Notes under the pieces: generated by a model
Told to the model about the DNA's origin: nothing
Database searches by the model: none
The model's input: only the letters and a program-made list of their open reading frames with translations
DNA from: DATGLE01 sp035294325
Lineage (GTDB): Bacteria; Chloroflexota; Ktedonobacteria; Ktedonobacterales; Ktedonobacteraceae
Assembly (NCBI GenBank): GCA_035294325.1
Contig: DATGLE010000056.1
Coordinates: 1 to 32,415 of the forward strand
DNA: 32,415 nucleotides
Direction of reading: 5' to 3'
In this document: one piece after another, positions 16,194 to 22,943 of the stretch
Numbering within the stretch: the stretch's first letter is position 1
How the letters are laid out: each line of letters opens with the position of its first letter
Made by a program: the position numbers and the translations under genes

Positions 16194-16267
16194 GCATAGC
16201 CGCGCGCTTGATCGCGCTCTTTGGGCCTGGAGAGCGCTTCTACGCGCGATCAAGCGCACGGCTATGC
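16194..16267 (-). repeat. Inverted repeat, 24-nt arms around a 26-nt spacer (family 1, copy 2), inside the groES leader
   Basis: Arms 16194-16217 and 16244-16267 pair at 23 of 24 positions; the spacer is 26 nt as in the copy at 6896-6967, and arm sequences are closely similar. The one mismatch (C-A on the plus strand) becomes G-U in the minus-strand groESL transcript. A shorter flanking pair, CGTAGCCG (16142-16149) and CGGCTACG (16314-16321), could extend the structure. Confidence 0.88.
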
Positions 16268-16343
16268 ACCGGAGGACATTCCCATCTCTGGTTGTTCACT
16301 TCCATCGTCGCGCGGCTACGCACAGATACCTGCGATATGGTTT

Positions 16344-16370
16344 TTAGCACTCGCACCTCCAGAGTGCTAC
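16344..16370 (-). promoter_or_regulatory. CIRCE operator (HrcA site) of groESL
   Basis: TTAGCACTC (16344-16352), 9 nt, GAGTGCTAC (16362-16370). This matches the CIRCE consensus TTAGCACTC-N9-GAGTGCTAA except for the last base. It overlaps the expected transcription start of groESL, so the HrcA repressor should block initiation until heat shock. hrcA is not in the window. Confidence 0.95.
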
Positions 16371-16377
16371 CCGCTAT

Positions 16378-16406
16378 ATAATACACCATAGCCGATTTGT
16401 ATGCAA
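16378..16406 (-). promoter_or_regulatory. Sigma70-type promoter of groESL
   Basis: On the minus strand, TTGCAT (16406-16401), a 17-bp spacer and TATTAT (16383-16378). The start point predicted at about 16371 abuts the CIRCE operator, the classical arrangement. Confidence 0.8.
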
Positions 16407-16522
16407 GAGGATAGCAAGGAATTCCACGGCCTTCCCATTCCTGGGAGCACACATCGCGCCTGCGCAGCCCCATGCGTCAGTGCCTTAGCATGGGAAGCCT
16501 CCGAAGAAATTTCGCGATTGCC

Positions 16523-16552
16523 TTGACATTACCTACGAACGTTTTTTATAAT
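16523..16552 (+). promoter_or_regulatory. Consensus promoter of the ArsR-type regulator
   Basis: TTGACA (16523-16528), an 18-bp spacer and TATAAT (16547-16552). Transcription should start at about 16559, downstream of the first in-frame ATG (16555), which rules that ATG out as the start if this promoter is used. Confidence 0.75.
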
Positions 16553-16632
16553 GCATGGTACATGCAATATTTACCGTACATACCAGAAAAATTTTCCTTA
16601 TCTTCCGTGATCAGACGGGAAAGAGGCCGCCA

Positions 16633-17253
16633 GTGAGCACACAGCAAAGCTACCAGGATACCAATACCCTCGCTATCCTGCCCGAAGACGTACCTGTGAC
16701 CATGCCCGATCTACCCCTCAAGCTGGTTGTCAATACGCCAGACCAATTCAAGGCTCTGGGCGATCCCCTGCGCAGACGCATCCTGGCGATCATCCAGTAT
16801 CAACCGGCGACGGCCAAGCAGATCGCGGACCGCCTCAAAGTTCCTCCGGGCACGGTTGGGCATCATTTGCAGGTACTCGAAGCGGCCGGGCTGGTACAGA
16901 TTGTGGCGCGACGCCTGGTGCGCGGCGTCGTGGCGAAGTATTACACGCGCGCGGCCCGTATCTTCTGCTATGAGATGTCGCGCGAGATCACGGGCAGTCA
17001 ATCTGTAGCGGTTGAAATGCTGACACAGGTGCGCGACGAGCTGGCCGATGCCATCGCCACCGATGCCGAGTCTGAGATCACTACCTCCGTGCCACGCGCA
17101 CGGCTCTCGCCGGAGCGTTTTGAGATGTACAAGCAAAAGGTTGACGAACTCATCGAAGCCTTTTTGAGCGAGCCAGCCGATCCCGATGGCGAGATCTACA
17201 CGCTCAGCGTCGCCCTGTTCAAAGCCCCGGCGTATGTACAGAATAAGCGATAG
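16633..17253 (+). CDS. ArsR-type winged-helix transcriptional regulator
   Basis: DNA-binding regulator of 206 residues. After a ~35-residue N-terminal stretch comes the winged helix: DQFKALGDPLRRRILAIIQY, then AKQIADRLKVPPGTVGHHLQ, the recognition helix, then VLEAAGLVQIVARRLVRGVV, the wing. The C-terminal ~90 residues (MYKQKVDELIEAFLSEP region) probably dimerise or bind a ligand. No metal-binding cysteine pair is visible. GTG at 16633 is chosen because AAGAGG lies 6 nt upstream; the longer frame from ATG 16555 would begin before the likely transcription start. It converges on the MFS transporter gene, a possible but unproven target. Confidence 0.82.
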   Translation: MSTQQSYQDTNTLAILPEDVPVTMPDLPLKLVVNTPDQFKALGDPLRRRILAIIQYQPATAKQIADRLKVPPGTVGHHLQVLEAAGLVQIVARRLVRGVVAKYYTRAARIFCYEMSREITGSQSVAVEMLTQVRDELADAIATDAESEITTSVPRARLSPERFEMYKQKVDELIEAFLSEPADPDGEIYTLSVALFKAPAYVQNKR

Positions 17254-17296
17254 AAAATGAAAGGCAGGCAGTTTCGCTGCCTGCCTTTCATTTTCT
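17252..17296. terminator. Bidirectional intrinsic terminator
   Basis: A 20-bp perfect stem (17252-17271 with 17277-17296) around TTTCG. It has an A-tract on one side and a T-tract on the other, so it can terminate both the ArsR-type gene (stop at 17251-17253) and the MFS gene (stop at 17298). Confidence 0.92.
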
Positions 17297-17297
17297 A

Positions 17298-18569
17298 TCA
17301 TTGTAATACCTTTTCTATTTCATCCTCCGGCACTGTGGTCACGATCTTGCTATGCCGCATTGCGCGTGCGAAGAAGAAGACGTTGGGCGCGAGGATCGCG
17401 CCTGTCGTTACTATCGCGGCACGCAGCGACACGAGGTTGCCGATGAGGCCCACGATGGGGCCGCCGGCGATCTGCCCGATGGCGTCGGCCTGGCCGCTAA
17501 TCGAGATCACCGTGGCACGCATTCTGGGATCGCTGCTGCGCGTGAGCCAGGTTGTGTAGAGCGGCAGCGCGGTCTTGCGACAGACAGTGGCCGCCCAGAA
17601 CAGCGCGAGCGCCAGGAAAAAGCTTCCCGCGAGGCCAAACAGCACAACGCTCACCAGCAGGAGCATGTTGAGGATAAACTGCGTACTCACAAGAGCGCGC
17701 ATGTTATTTATATCAACATAGCGCTGCACCAGTTCCGTCGCGGCCAGCACCAGCAGGGTGCCGACCAGGCTCATAATGCCAAACCAGGTCACGGAATTGA
17801 GTTGTCCCAGGTGGGGGAAAGTGAAATCCTGGATGAAGTGCGCCGTCTGGAGACGATCAAAGCCCTCGCTCGCCATGCCGGAACAGACCGTGATACAGAG
17901 AATAATTAGCAGCATGGGACTGCTCTTGATCGCCTTCGCGCTCTCGCGCATCTGTCCCGCCAGCGCTTTCCAGGAATTACGATTCTCCCGGGTCGCCGGG
18001 TGGGAATGATGCTCCGGCATAAAGAGCAGCAGGAAGAGGCCGAGCGCCAGAAACACGCCCGCGCCCGCCAGGATAGCGAGATTGAGGCGCACGCTTCCAA
18101 GTATGACGCTCAAAGGGATGCCGACCAGTGTGGCTATCAGGCCGATCTGGCTGGCACGCAGGAAAACGCGACTGATATGCTCCTCACCTATCTCCCCGGC
18201 AATCCACGCCTCCTGCGCGCCGTCGGTAAAGGTTGCGCCGACGCCCCAGATTACCTGGGAGAGCAGAACCGCGACGAATTGAGGCACCAGACCTTCAAGC
18301 AGAAAGCCGGCGCCCATCAAGAGGTAGCCGATGACAACCGCGAAGCGGCGGCTGTAGAGGTCGGCGACCACGCCAGTTGGCACCTGACAGAGAAAGCAGG
18401 AGCTTTCCAGCACCGTGCCAACCAGGACCAGTTGCAGCGGATCGAGCCTGACGATCTCTACCAGATACACGCCGTTGATGATAGAGATTACATTGAGGGC
18501 AAGCGCGCTTGCCCCCGAAAGAATCAGGAAAATGCTATATGGGCTGAGCCTATCGCTCTTGAAAATCAT
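17298..18569 (-). CDS. Major facilitator superfamily transporter
   Basis: Membrane transporter of 423 residues with about 12 hydrophobic segments in two halves. GVVADLYSRRFAVVIGYLLM after helix 2 matches MFS motif A (GxxxDRxGRR type). A hydrophilic central loop (~residues 190-215, PEHHSHPATRENRNSWKAL) separates the halves. Family and length suggest a proton-driven drug or small-molecule exporter, but the substrate cannot be inferred. SD GGGAG lies 8 nt before the start. It shares a terminator with the convergent ArsR-type regulator, and the hairpin-rich region upstream (18570-19084) would be its leader if transcription starts far away. Confidence 0.87.
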   Translation of the reverse strand: MIFKSDRLSPYSIFLILSGASALALNVISIINGVYLVEIVRLDPLQLVLVGTVLESSCFLCQVPTGVVADLYSRRFAVVIGYLLMGAGFLLEGLVPQFVAVLLSQVIWGVGATFTDGAQEAWIAGEIGEEHISRVFLRASQIGLIATLVGIPLSVILGSVRLNLAILAGAGVFLALGLFLLLFMPEHHSHPATRENRNSWKALAGQMRESAKAIKSSPMLLIILCITVCSGMASEGFDRLQTAHFIQDFTFPHLGQLNSVTWFGIMSLVGTLLVLAATELVQRYVDINNMRALVSTQFILNMLLLVSVVLFGLAGSFFLALALFWAATVCRKTALPLYTTWLTRSSDPRMRATVISISGQADAIGQIAGGPIVGLIGNLVSLRAAIVTTGAILAPNVFFFARAMRHSKIVTTVPEDEIEKVLQ

Positions 18570-18639
18570 TGACTATACTCCCGGCATCTCATATGCCAAT
18601 TTTATTCAGGAGGGTGTCTGCCTTCCGAGCTGCTGCCCT

Positions 18640-18660
18640 GCGAGCGCCGCAGGCGCTCGC
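18640..18660. repeat. 21-nt GC palindrome (composite element, copy 2 flank)
   Basis: Nine-base perfect arms around GCA; the core GCGAGCGCCGCAGGCG is shared with 18753-18771 and, inverted, with 11145-11163. The sequence just after it (about 18657-18697) resembles the minus-strand reading of 11215-11245. Confidence 0.8.
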
Positions 18661-18701
18661 CGGATAGAGCCGGTTATGTGGCGGAGCCGTGCCAGAACTG
18701 G

Positions 18702-18748
18702 AGTTTGTTTGTGAAAAATGGGCTGCGCCCATTTTTCACAAACAAACT
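18702..18748. repeat. Perfect 22-bp hairpin (composite element, copy 2 core)
   Basis: Arms 18702-18723 and 18727-18748 are exact reverse complements around TGC. The arm is AT-rich (TTTGTTTGTGAAAAATGGGC) and unrelated to the arm at 11174-11190, although both sit next to the same 19-nt module. Confidence 0.9.
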
Positions 18749-18752
18749 ACGA

Positions 18753-18771
18753 GAGGCGAGCGCCGCAGGCG
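18753..18771 (+). repeat. 19-nt GC module of the composite hairpin element, copy 2
   Basis: Exact match to the minus strand of 11145-11163. It lies 4 nt after the 18702-18748 hairpin. Confidence 0.85.
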
Positions 18772-18847
18772 CGAGCAACTGTTCTGAGTAACAGACACAC
18801 TCTAAGCGTGCAGGAAGGTTAGAAAGCCGGGGTGCATAGATTTGTGT

Positions 18848-18967
18848 GGAATTGCGGTAATTCCGGTATTAGAGGGCGCACCCGGCAAAGAGTCTGCTGT
18901 TAGAGGCTCTAACAGCATTCAGCAGGAAGAAGATGAGTTGTACTCTTTGCATCGGGTGTCTTTCTCC
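18848..18967. other. Candidate structured element (RNA or miniature inverted-repeat element)
   Basis: Three nested or adjacent helices: GGAATT/AATTCC (18848-18853, 18859-18864); an outer 15-bp stem (18879-18893 with 18942-18958, one 2-nt bulge); and inside it a 10-bp perfect hairpin (18895-18904 with 18908-18917), with CAGCAG at 18920-18925 as an alternative partner for CTGCTG at 18894-18899. It matches no riboswitch class that I recognise. It is upstream of the MFS gene on the minus strand. Confidence 0.45.
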
Positions 18968-19084
18968 GGTTATTTTTAGTAGTCGCCTGTTGTCTGACAG
19001 AGAAAAGTCTACCATAACAGGGGGGAGAATGCAAGATGAGGGCCTGCCCCCATCTTTAATTCCATCGTAAAAAACCTGCCCGCC

Positions 19085-21025
19085 TTACAAATTTTCGATT
19101 TTCACCGGCTCGATTTTATCAGCCAGGGGGAAGCCAAACACTTTTGAGTAGAAGTATAGTTCGGCCTCCAGCGAGCGTTTGATATTTTCGGCGCGGCGGA
19201 AGCCGTGCTGTTCCCCCTCGAAGGGTACATAGGCCACCGGCACACCCTTCTTACGCAGCGCTTCAAACATCATTTCGGCCTGGCTGGGCGGCACAATTTT
19301 GTCTTCCAGTCCCTGGAAGAAGATCACCGGGCAGGAGAAGCGGTCGATAAAGTTGATGGCCGAGCGCTGATAATAGAGATCGGCCTTTTCGGGATACGGA
19401 CCGACCATGCTATCCATGTAGCGCGATTCAAACTTATGGGTATCCCTGGCAAGCAGCGCCACGTCGCTCACGCCGAAGTAGCTGGCCCCGGCCTTGAAGG
19501 TGTCACGGAACGCCAGCGCGCAGAGGGTGGTGTAGCCACCGGCGCTGCCACCCCTGATCGCCAGCCGATTGCCATCCACCAGGCCGTGCTCGACGAGATA
19601 TTTCGCGCCGTTCACGCAGTCGTCCACATCGACCACGCCCCATTGCCCTTTGAGCCGCTCGCGATAGGCGCGGCCATAGCCCGTGCTGCCGCCATAGTTC
19701 ACATCGAGGACAGCGATACCCCGGCTCGTCCAGAATTGCTTTTGCAGGTTAAGCTCACTCGAAGTAGCCGATGTCGGGCCGCCGTGAATCATGACCAGCA
19801 GCGGGGGCAGTTCCCCGGCGGGTGCCTGGAAATCGGGATTACACGGCGCATAGAAGAAGCCATACGCTGTCAGCCCGTGCTCGGTTGGGAACTCGATCAC
19901 CTGCGGCTTTGAGATATAAGCGCTATCTATCGTGGTTGCGGAAGAGCGGCGCAGCGTCTCGATCTTTCCCGTTCCGAGATCGAGCTGCACGATGGAGGCC
20001 GCTTCTGTATCCGAGGCGGCGCGAAACACGACGCGCTCGCCCCCGGCCTGGATGCCCCCAAAACTCGTGTAGGGCGTATTGATAGGCGTCAGCTTACCCG
20101 CAGCCGTATCGAGGCTCGCAAGCTTCCCAACGCCGTTTTCGCTGTAGCAGCAGACGATGCGTTGAGGCGCGACGAAGGCATAGGTAGACATATCGAAGAC
20201 CCACTGCGGCAGGCCAAACTCCGCCTCCATCGGGCAGAGAGGCTCAACCTGCCCGGAGCGCCAGCGATAGAGGTTCCACCACCCGCTGCGGTCAGAGACA
20301 AAGTGGAGCACGCCATCGGGCGACCAGAGCGGTTGAAAGATCGATTCGGAGACGCCGCCGGCGACGCGCTCGGCATAGCCCATCTCGCCATGAGGGTCCA
20401 GTTCGCCCACCCACAACTCACAGCCATCCCACGGCATGTTAGGATGGTTCCAGGTCAGCCAGGCCAGGCGCGAGCCGTCGGGACTCAGGCGCGGGGATGA
20501 ATAGAAATCATTGCCGAAGGCGAGGATACGCTCGCCAGCCGCGCTATGCGGGCCAGTCAGTGGTATGCTCACCAGCATATTCACCGCTTCGTGCTCGCTA
20601 TCGCTGTGGTCTTCGCGCACGCAGATCAGGCTGCCGCGCTCGCGATCAATCACTCCATCGGCGTAGCGCATATCGGCCTCCGGTGTGATCGCTTCGGGAG
20701 GGGAGCCGGGCAGCAGGCGATAGAGGCGCTGGTCGTCGAAGTTCGAGAAGTAGATTGTGCCATCGCTGACGACGAAGCTGCCACCGCCATACTCGTGAAC
20801 TCGCGTGCGCGCATTGAAGGGTGGAGGCAGCACATCGGTGATCTTGCCATCCGCCGCGCGGCGCACGATCACCTGGCGCCCGCCCTCGGAGGGCCGTCCT
20901 TCGATCCAGTAGATATCGGCGCCATCGAGCGCGATCTGTCCCAGTGTAATCGACTCGGAGACGATCAGATCCGTTGTGATCGGCGATTTCCACGAGCCAT
21001 ACGGAGCGATTTCTACATCGGCCAT
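19085..21025 (-). CDS. S9-family (prolyl oligopeptidase-type) serine peptidase
   Basis: Protein of 646 residues with an N-terminal beta-propeller made of WD/TolB-like blades (LSPDGSRLAWLTWNHPNMPW, LWSPDGVLHFVSDRSGWWN) and a C-terminal alpha/beta hydrolase. The catalytic triad is S494 in RGGSAGGYTT, D575 in QGLEDKIVPP and H607 in GEQHGF. There is no signal peptide, so it is probably cytosolic. Such enzymes remove dipeptides or acylated residues from short peptides (dipeptidyl/acylaminoacyl peptidase). It lies about 100 nt downstream of nuoN on the same strand, separated by two tandem GC repeats, so read-through from the nuo operon is possible but a functional tie to complex I is not apparent. 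Confidence 0.92.
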   Translation of the reverse strand: MADVEIAPYGSWKSPITTDLIVSESITLGQIALDGADIYWIEGRPSEGGRQVIVRRAADGKITDVLPPPFNARTRVHEYGGGSFVVSDGTIYFSNFDDQRLYRLLPGSPPEAITPEADMRYADGVIDRERGSLICVREDHSDSEHEAVNMLVSIPLTGPHSAAGERILAFGNDFYSSPRLSPDGSRLAWLTWNHPNMPWDGCELWVGELDPHGEMGYAERVAGGVSESIFQPLWSPDGVLHFVSDRSGWWNLYRWRSGQVEPLCPMEAEFGLPQWVFDMSTYAFVAPQRIVCCYSENGVGKLASLDTAAGKLTPINTPYTSFGGIQAGGERVVFRAASDTEAASIVQLDLGTGKIETLRRSSATTIDSAYISKPQVIEFPTEHGLTAYGFFYAPCNPDFQAPAGELPPLLVMIHGGPTSATSSELNLQKQFWTSRGIAVLDVNYGGSTGYGRAYRERLKGQWGVVDVDDCVNGAKYLVEHGLVDGNRLAIRGGSAGGYTTLCALAFRDTFKAGASYFGVSDVALLARDTHKFESRYMDSMVGPYPEKADLYYQRSAINFIDRFSCPVIFFQGLEDKIVPPSQAEMMFEALRKKGVPVAYVPFEGEQHGFRRAENIKRSLEAELYFYSKVFGFPLADKIEPVKIENL

Positions 21026-21069
21026 TGCAATTTCCTCATCGATCTCGTTATTTCAGCCACAATCGGTAT

Positions 21070-21135
21070 GCCAGACGCCCGCAAGGGGCGCCTCTACATC
21101 AGGCCAGACGCCCGCGAGGGGCGCCTCTACATCAG
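21070..21135 (-). repeat. Two tandem 33-nt GC-rich repeats overlapping the nuoN stop
   Basis: 21070-21102 and 21103-21135 are identical except for one base (A/G). Each contains a self-complementary core GCGCCCCT-N-GCGGGCG when read on the minus strand. The first copy met by transcription supplies the TAG stop codon of nuoN (21127-21129). Confidence 0.92.
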
Positions 21136-22830
21136 CATCATCCGCGCGGCCTGCTGCGCCAGGTTGACCAGCCAGAAGGGCAGTACCGTACCCATTGCCA
21201 GCGTGCCGAGTGCCGCGAGGACCAGGGAGGCCCAGGAGAGCGATGCAAGTCCTCCCGCTGGTACATTCTCGGCCACCGGCTCCACGGGCGCCGGTGTCTT
21301 CGCCACCTTCGCGGGCGGGGCCTTGACCGCTACCGCCGTTGCCGCGCCACCCGAGGGCAGGCCGCCCGTTGCGGCTCGGCTGGCCCTTGCAGGTGCGCGC
21401 CCGGCGGGAGCCGGAGCCGTGTTCGCAGCCCCCTGCGCGGCGGGCGCCCTTTCCTGCTCCATGAACATCGTCGCGATCACACGCAGGTAGTAGTACATGC
21501 CGAGCACGCTGGCGAGCACGCCGATAATCAACAATTCGGGATGACCGCCGACCAGCGCGGCGTAGAACAGATAGTATTTGGCAGCGAAGCCGGCCATCGG
21601 CGGAAAGCCGGCCAGCGACAGCAGGAAGAAGGCCAGGAAACCGGCCAGCACCGGCTGGCGATACCAGAGGCCGCGCAGGTCGCTCGCCTCAAGCCCCGAA
21701 TTATCCGCGCGCTCCAGCATTGAGACGACTCCGAAAGCTCCCAGGTTCAGGAAAGTATAGCAGAGCAGGTAGAAGAGGATGGCCGAAGCGCCGAGCGTGC
21801 CGCCCACGACCACGCCGATCAGCAGGTAGCCTCCATGCGCGATACTGGAATAGGCCAGCAGGCGCTTCACGTTGCTCTGCACCAGCGCCATGATATTGCC
21901 GCCAACGATGGTCAGCACAGTGATAGCCCACACAATCGGCATCCAGTGCGACTGCAAAGGGGCCAGCACGAAGCCGAAGACGCGCACAAAGGCGACCAGT
22001 GCCGCCACCTTCGTGCCTATCGACATGAAGGCCGTCACCGGCCCTGGCGCACCCTGGTAGACATCTGGCGTCCACGCCTGGAAGGGGACGGCAGAGACCT
22101 TGAAGGAGAAGCCCACGGCGAGCAGCCCCAGCGCGACGATGAGCAGTGCCGGGACCGACACCGCTGCGGCGCCGCTATGGCCCGCAATCGTCTGGATCAT
22201 CCGGGCGACGCCAATAAATGACGTATTTCCTGTCGCGCCATAGAGCAGGGCGATGCCGTAGAGCAGGAAGGCCGAAGCGAACGAACTGAGCAGGAAATAT
22301 TTCATGCCCGATTCCTGGGAAGCCTTGCGCCGCGCCACGAAGCCGCACAGAATGTAGAGCGAGAGCGAGAGCATCTCCAGGCCCACAAAGACGATCAGGA
22401 AGCTCGTCGCCGCCGCCATGAGCATCATGCCAGTTGTGGCAAGGAGCACCAGCGCGTAATATTCGCCCTGATGGACCAGATCCAGGCGCTTGAGATAGGC
22501 CGGCGAGAAGAGCACGCCGAGCGCGCAGGCGCTCAGGATAATGATATAGGCATAGAGCGAGGCCCAATCGGAGCCAACCATCTCATTGAATGCCCTGTGC
22601 TGGTCTCCAACGATAAACAGGATGATCGTTGCCGCGAACGCCCCCGCGATACCGATGAGGGCCAGCACTGGCAGAACAACGAAGTTAGCCGGGCCGCTGT
22701 GTTTGGTCCTCTCTCCCGGGTGCGGCAACAGGAGGTCAACGAGCATGAGGATGAGTGTCATGCCTATCAGGACCAGTTCTGGCGCGATTCGTCCCCAGTC
22801 AGCGGGGGAAACTATGTATGTAAATGTCAT
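21127..22830 (-). CDS. nuoN: NADH-quinone oxidoreductase subunit N
   Basis: Antiporter-like proton-pumping subunit of complex I, 567 residues, with about 14 membrane helices. GLEMLSLSLYILCGFVARRK carries the conserved glutamate of helix 5; FKVSAVPFQAWTPDVYQGAP and GTKVAALVAFVRVFGFVLAP are diagnostic. The open frame runs 118 residues further upstream, but those overlap nuoM; ATG at 22830 with AGAGG upstream starts the real protein (MTFTYIVSPADWGRIAPEL). An Ala/Pro/Lys-rich insertion of about 70 residues (~458-527, window 21250-21455) precedes the last helix. The stop codon lies in a tandem GC repeat. Confidence 0.95.
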   Translation of the reverse strand: MTFTYIVSPADWGRIAPELVLIGMTLILMLVDLLLPHPGERTKHSGPANFVVLPVLALIGIAGAFAATIILFIVGDQHRAFNEMVGSDWASLYAYIIILSACALGVLFSPAYLKRLDLVHQGEYYALVLLATTGMMLMAAATSFLIVFVGLEMLSLSLYILCGFVARRKASQESGMKYFLLSSFASAFLLYGIALLYGATGNTSFIGVARMIQTIAGHSGAAAVSVPALLIVALGLLAVGFSFKVSAVPFQAWTPDVYQGAPGPVTAFMSIGTKVAALVAFVRVFGFVLAPLQSHWMPIVWAITVLTIVGGNIMALVQSNVKRLLAYSSIAHGGYLLIGVVVGGTLGASAILFYLLCYTFLNLGAFGVVSMLERADNSGLEASDLRGLWYRQPVLAGFLAFFLLSLAGFPPMAGFAAKYYLFYAALVGGHPELLIIGVLASVLGMYYYLRVIATMFMEQERAPAAQGAANTAPAPAGRAPARASRAATGGLPSGGAATAVAVKAPPAKVAKTPAPVEPVAENVPAGGLASLSWASLVLAALGTLAMGTVLPFWLVNLAQQAARMMLM

Positions 22831-22911
22831 CGAATGATACCTCTTGACCTGCCGCTCTTGAACCATCTCGAAAGCGGAAAAGAAGTTTTTCGGGGATACC
22901 CCCGCGCCCCC

Positions 22912-22936
22912 GGCAAGGAGGCTGCGCCTCCCTGCC
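22912..22936 (-). repeat. 11-bp hairpin between nuoM and nuoN
   Basis: Arms 22912-22922 and 22926-22936 around TGC with one mismatch that becomes G-U on the transcribed minus strand. It starts 7 nt after the nuoM stop and may stabilise or segment the nuo transcript. Confidence 0.6.
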
Positions 22937-22943
22937 CTCTCTG

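Larger units (their letters stand above)
18570..19084. other. 515-nt intergenic region rich in hairpins
   Basis: It lies between the S9 peptidase stop and the MFS start, both on the minus strand. It holds a 21-nt GC palindrome (18640-18660), a 22-bp perfect hairpin (18702-18748), a 19-nt GC module (18753-18771) and a multi-helix foldable region (18848-18967). No coding gene is supported. Confidence 0.75.

Noticed and set aside
18848..18967. Known riboswitch or T-box leader
   Set aside because: No conserved T-box sequence, specifier arrangement or known aptamer core was recognised; kept only as an unexplained structured element.
21070..21135. CRISPR-like array
   Set aside because: Only two copies, directly adjacent without a spacer, and no cas genes nearby.
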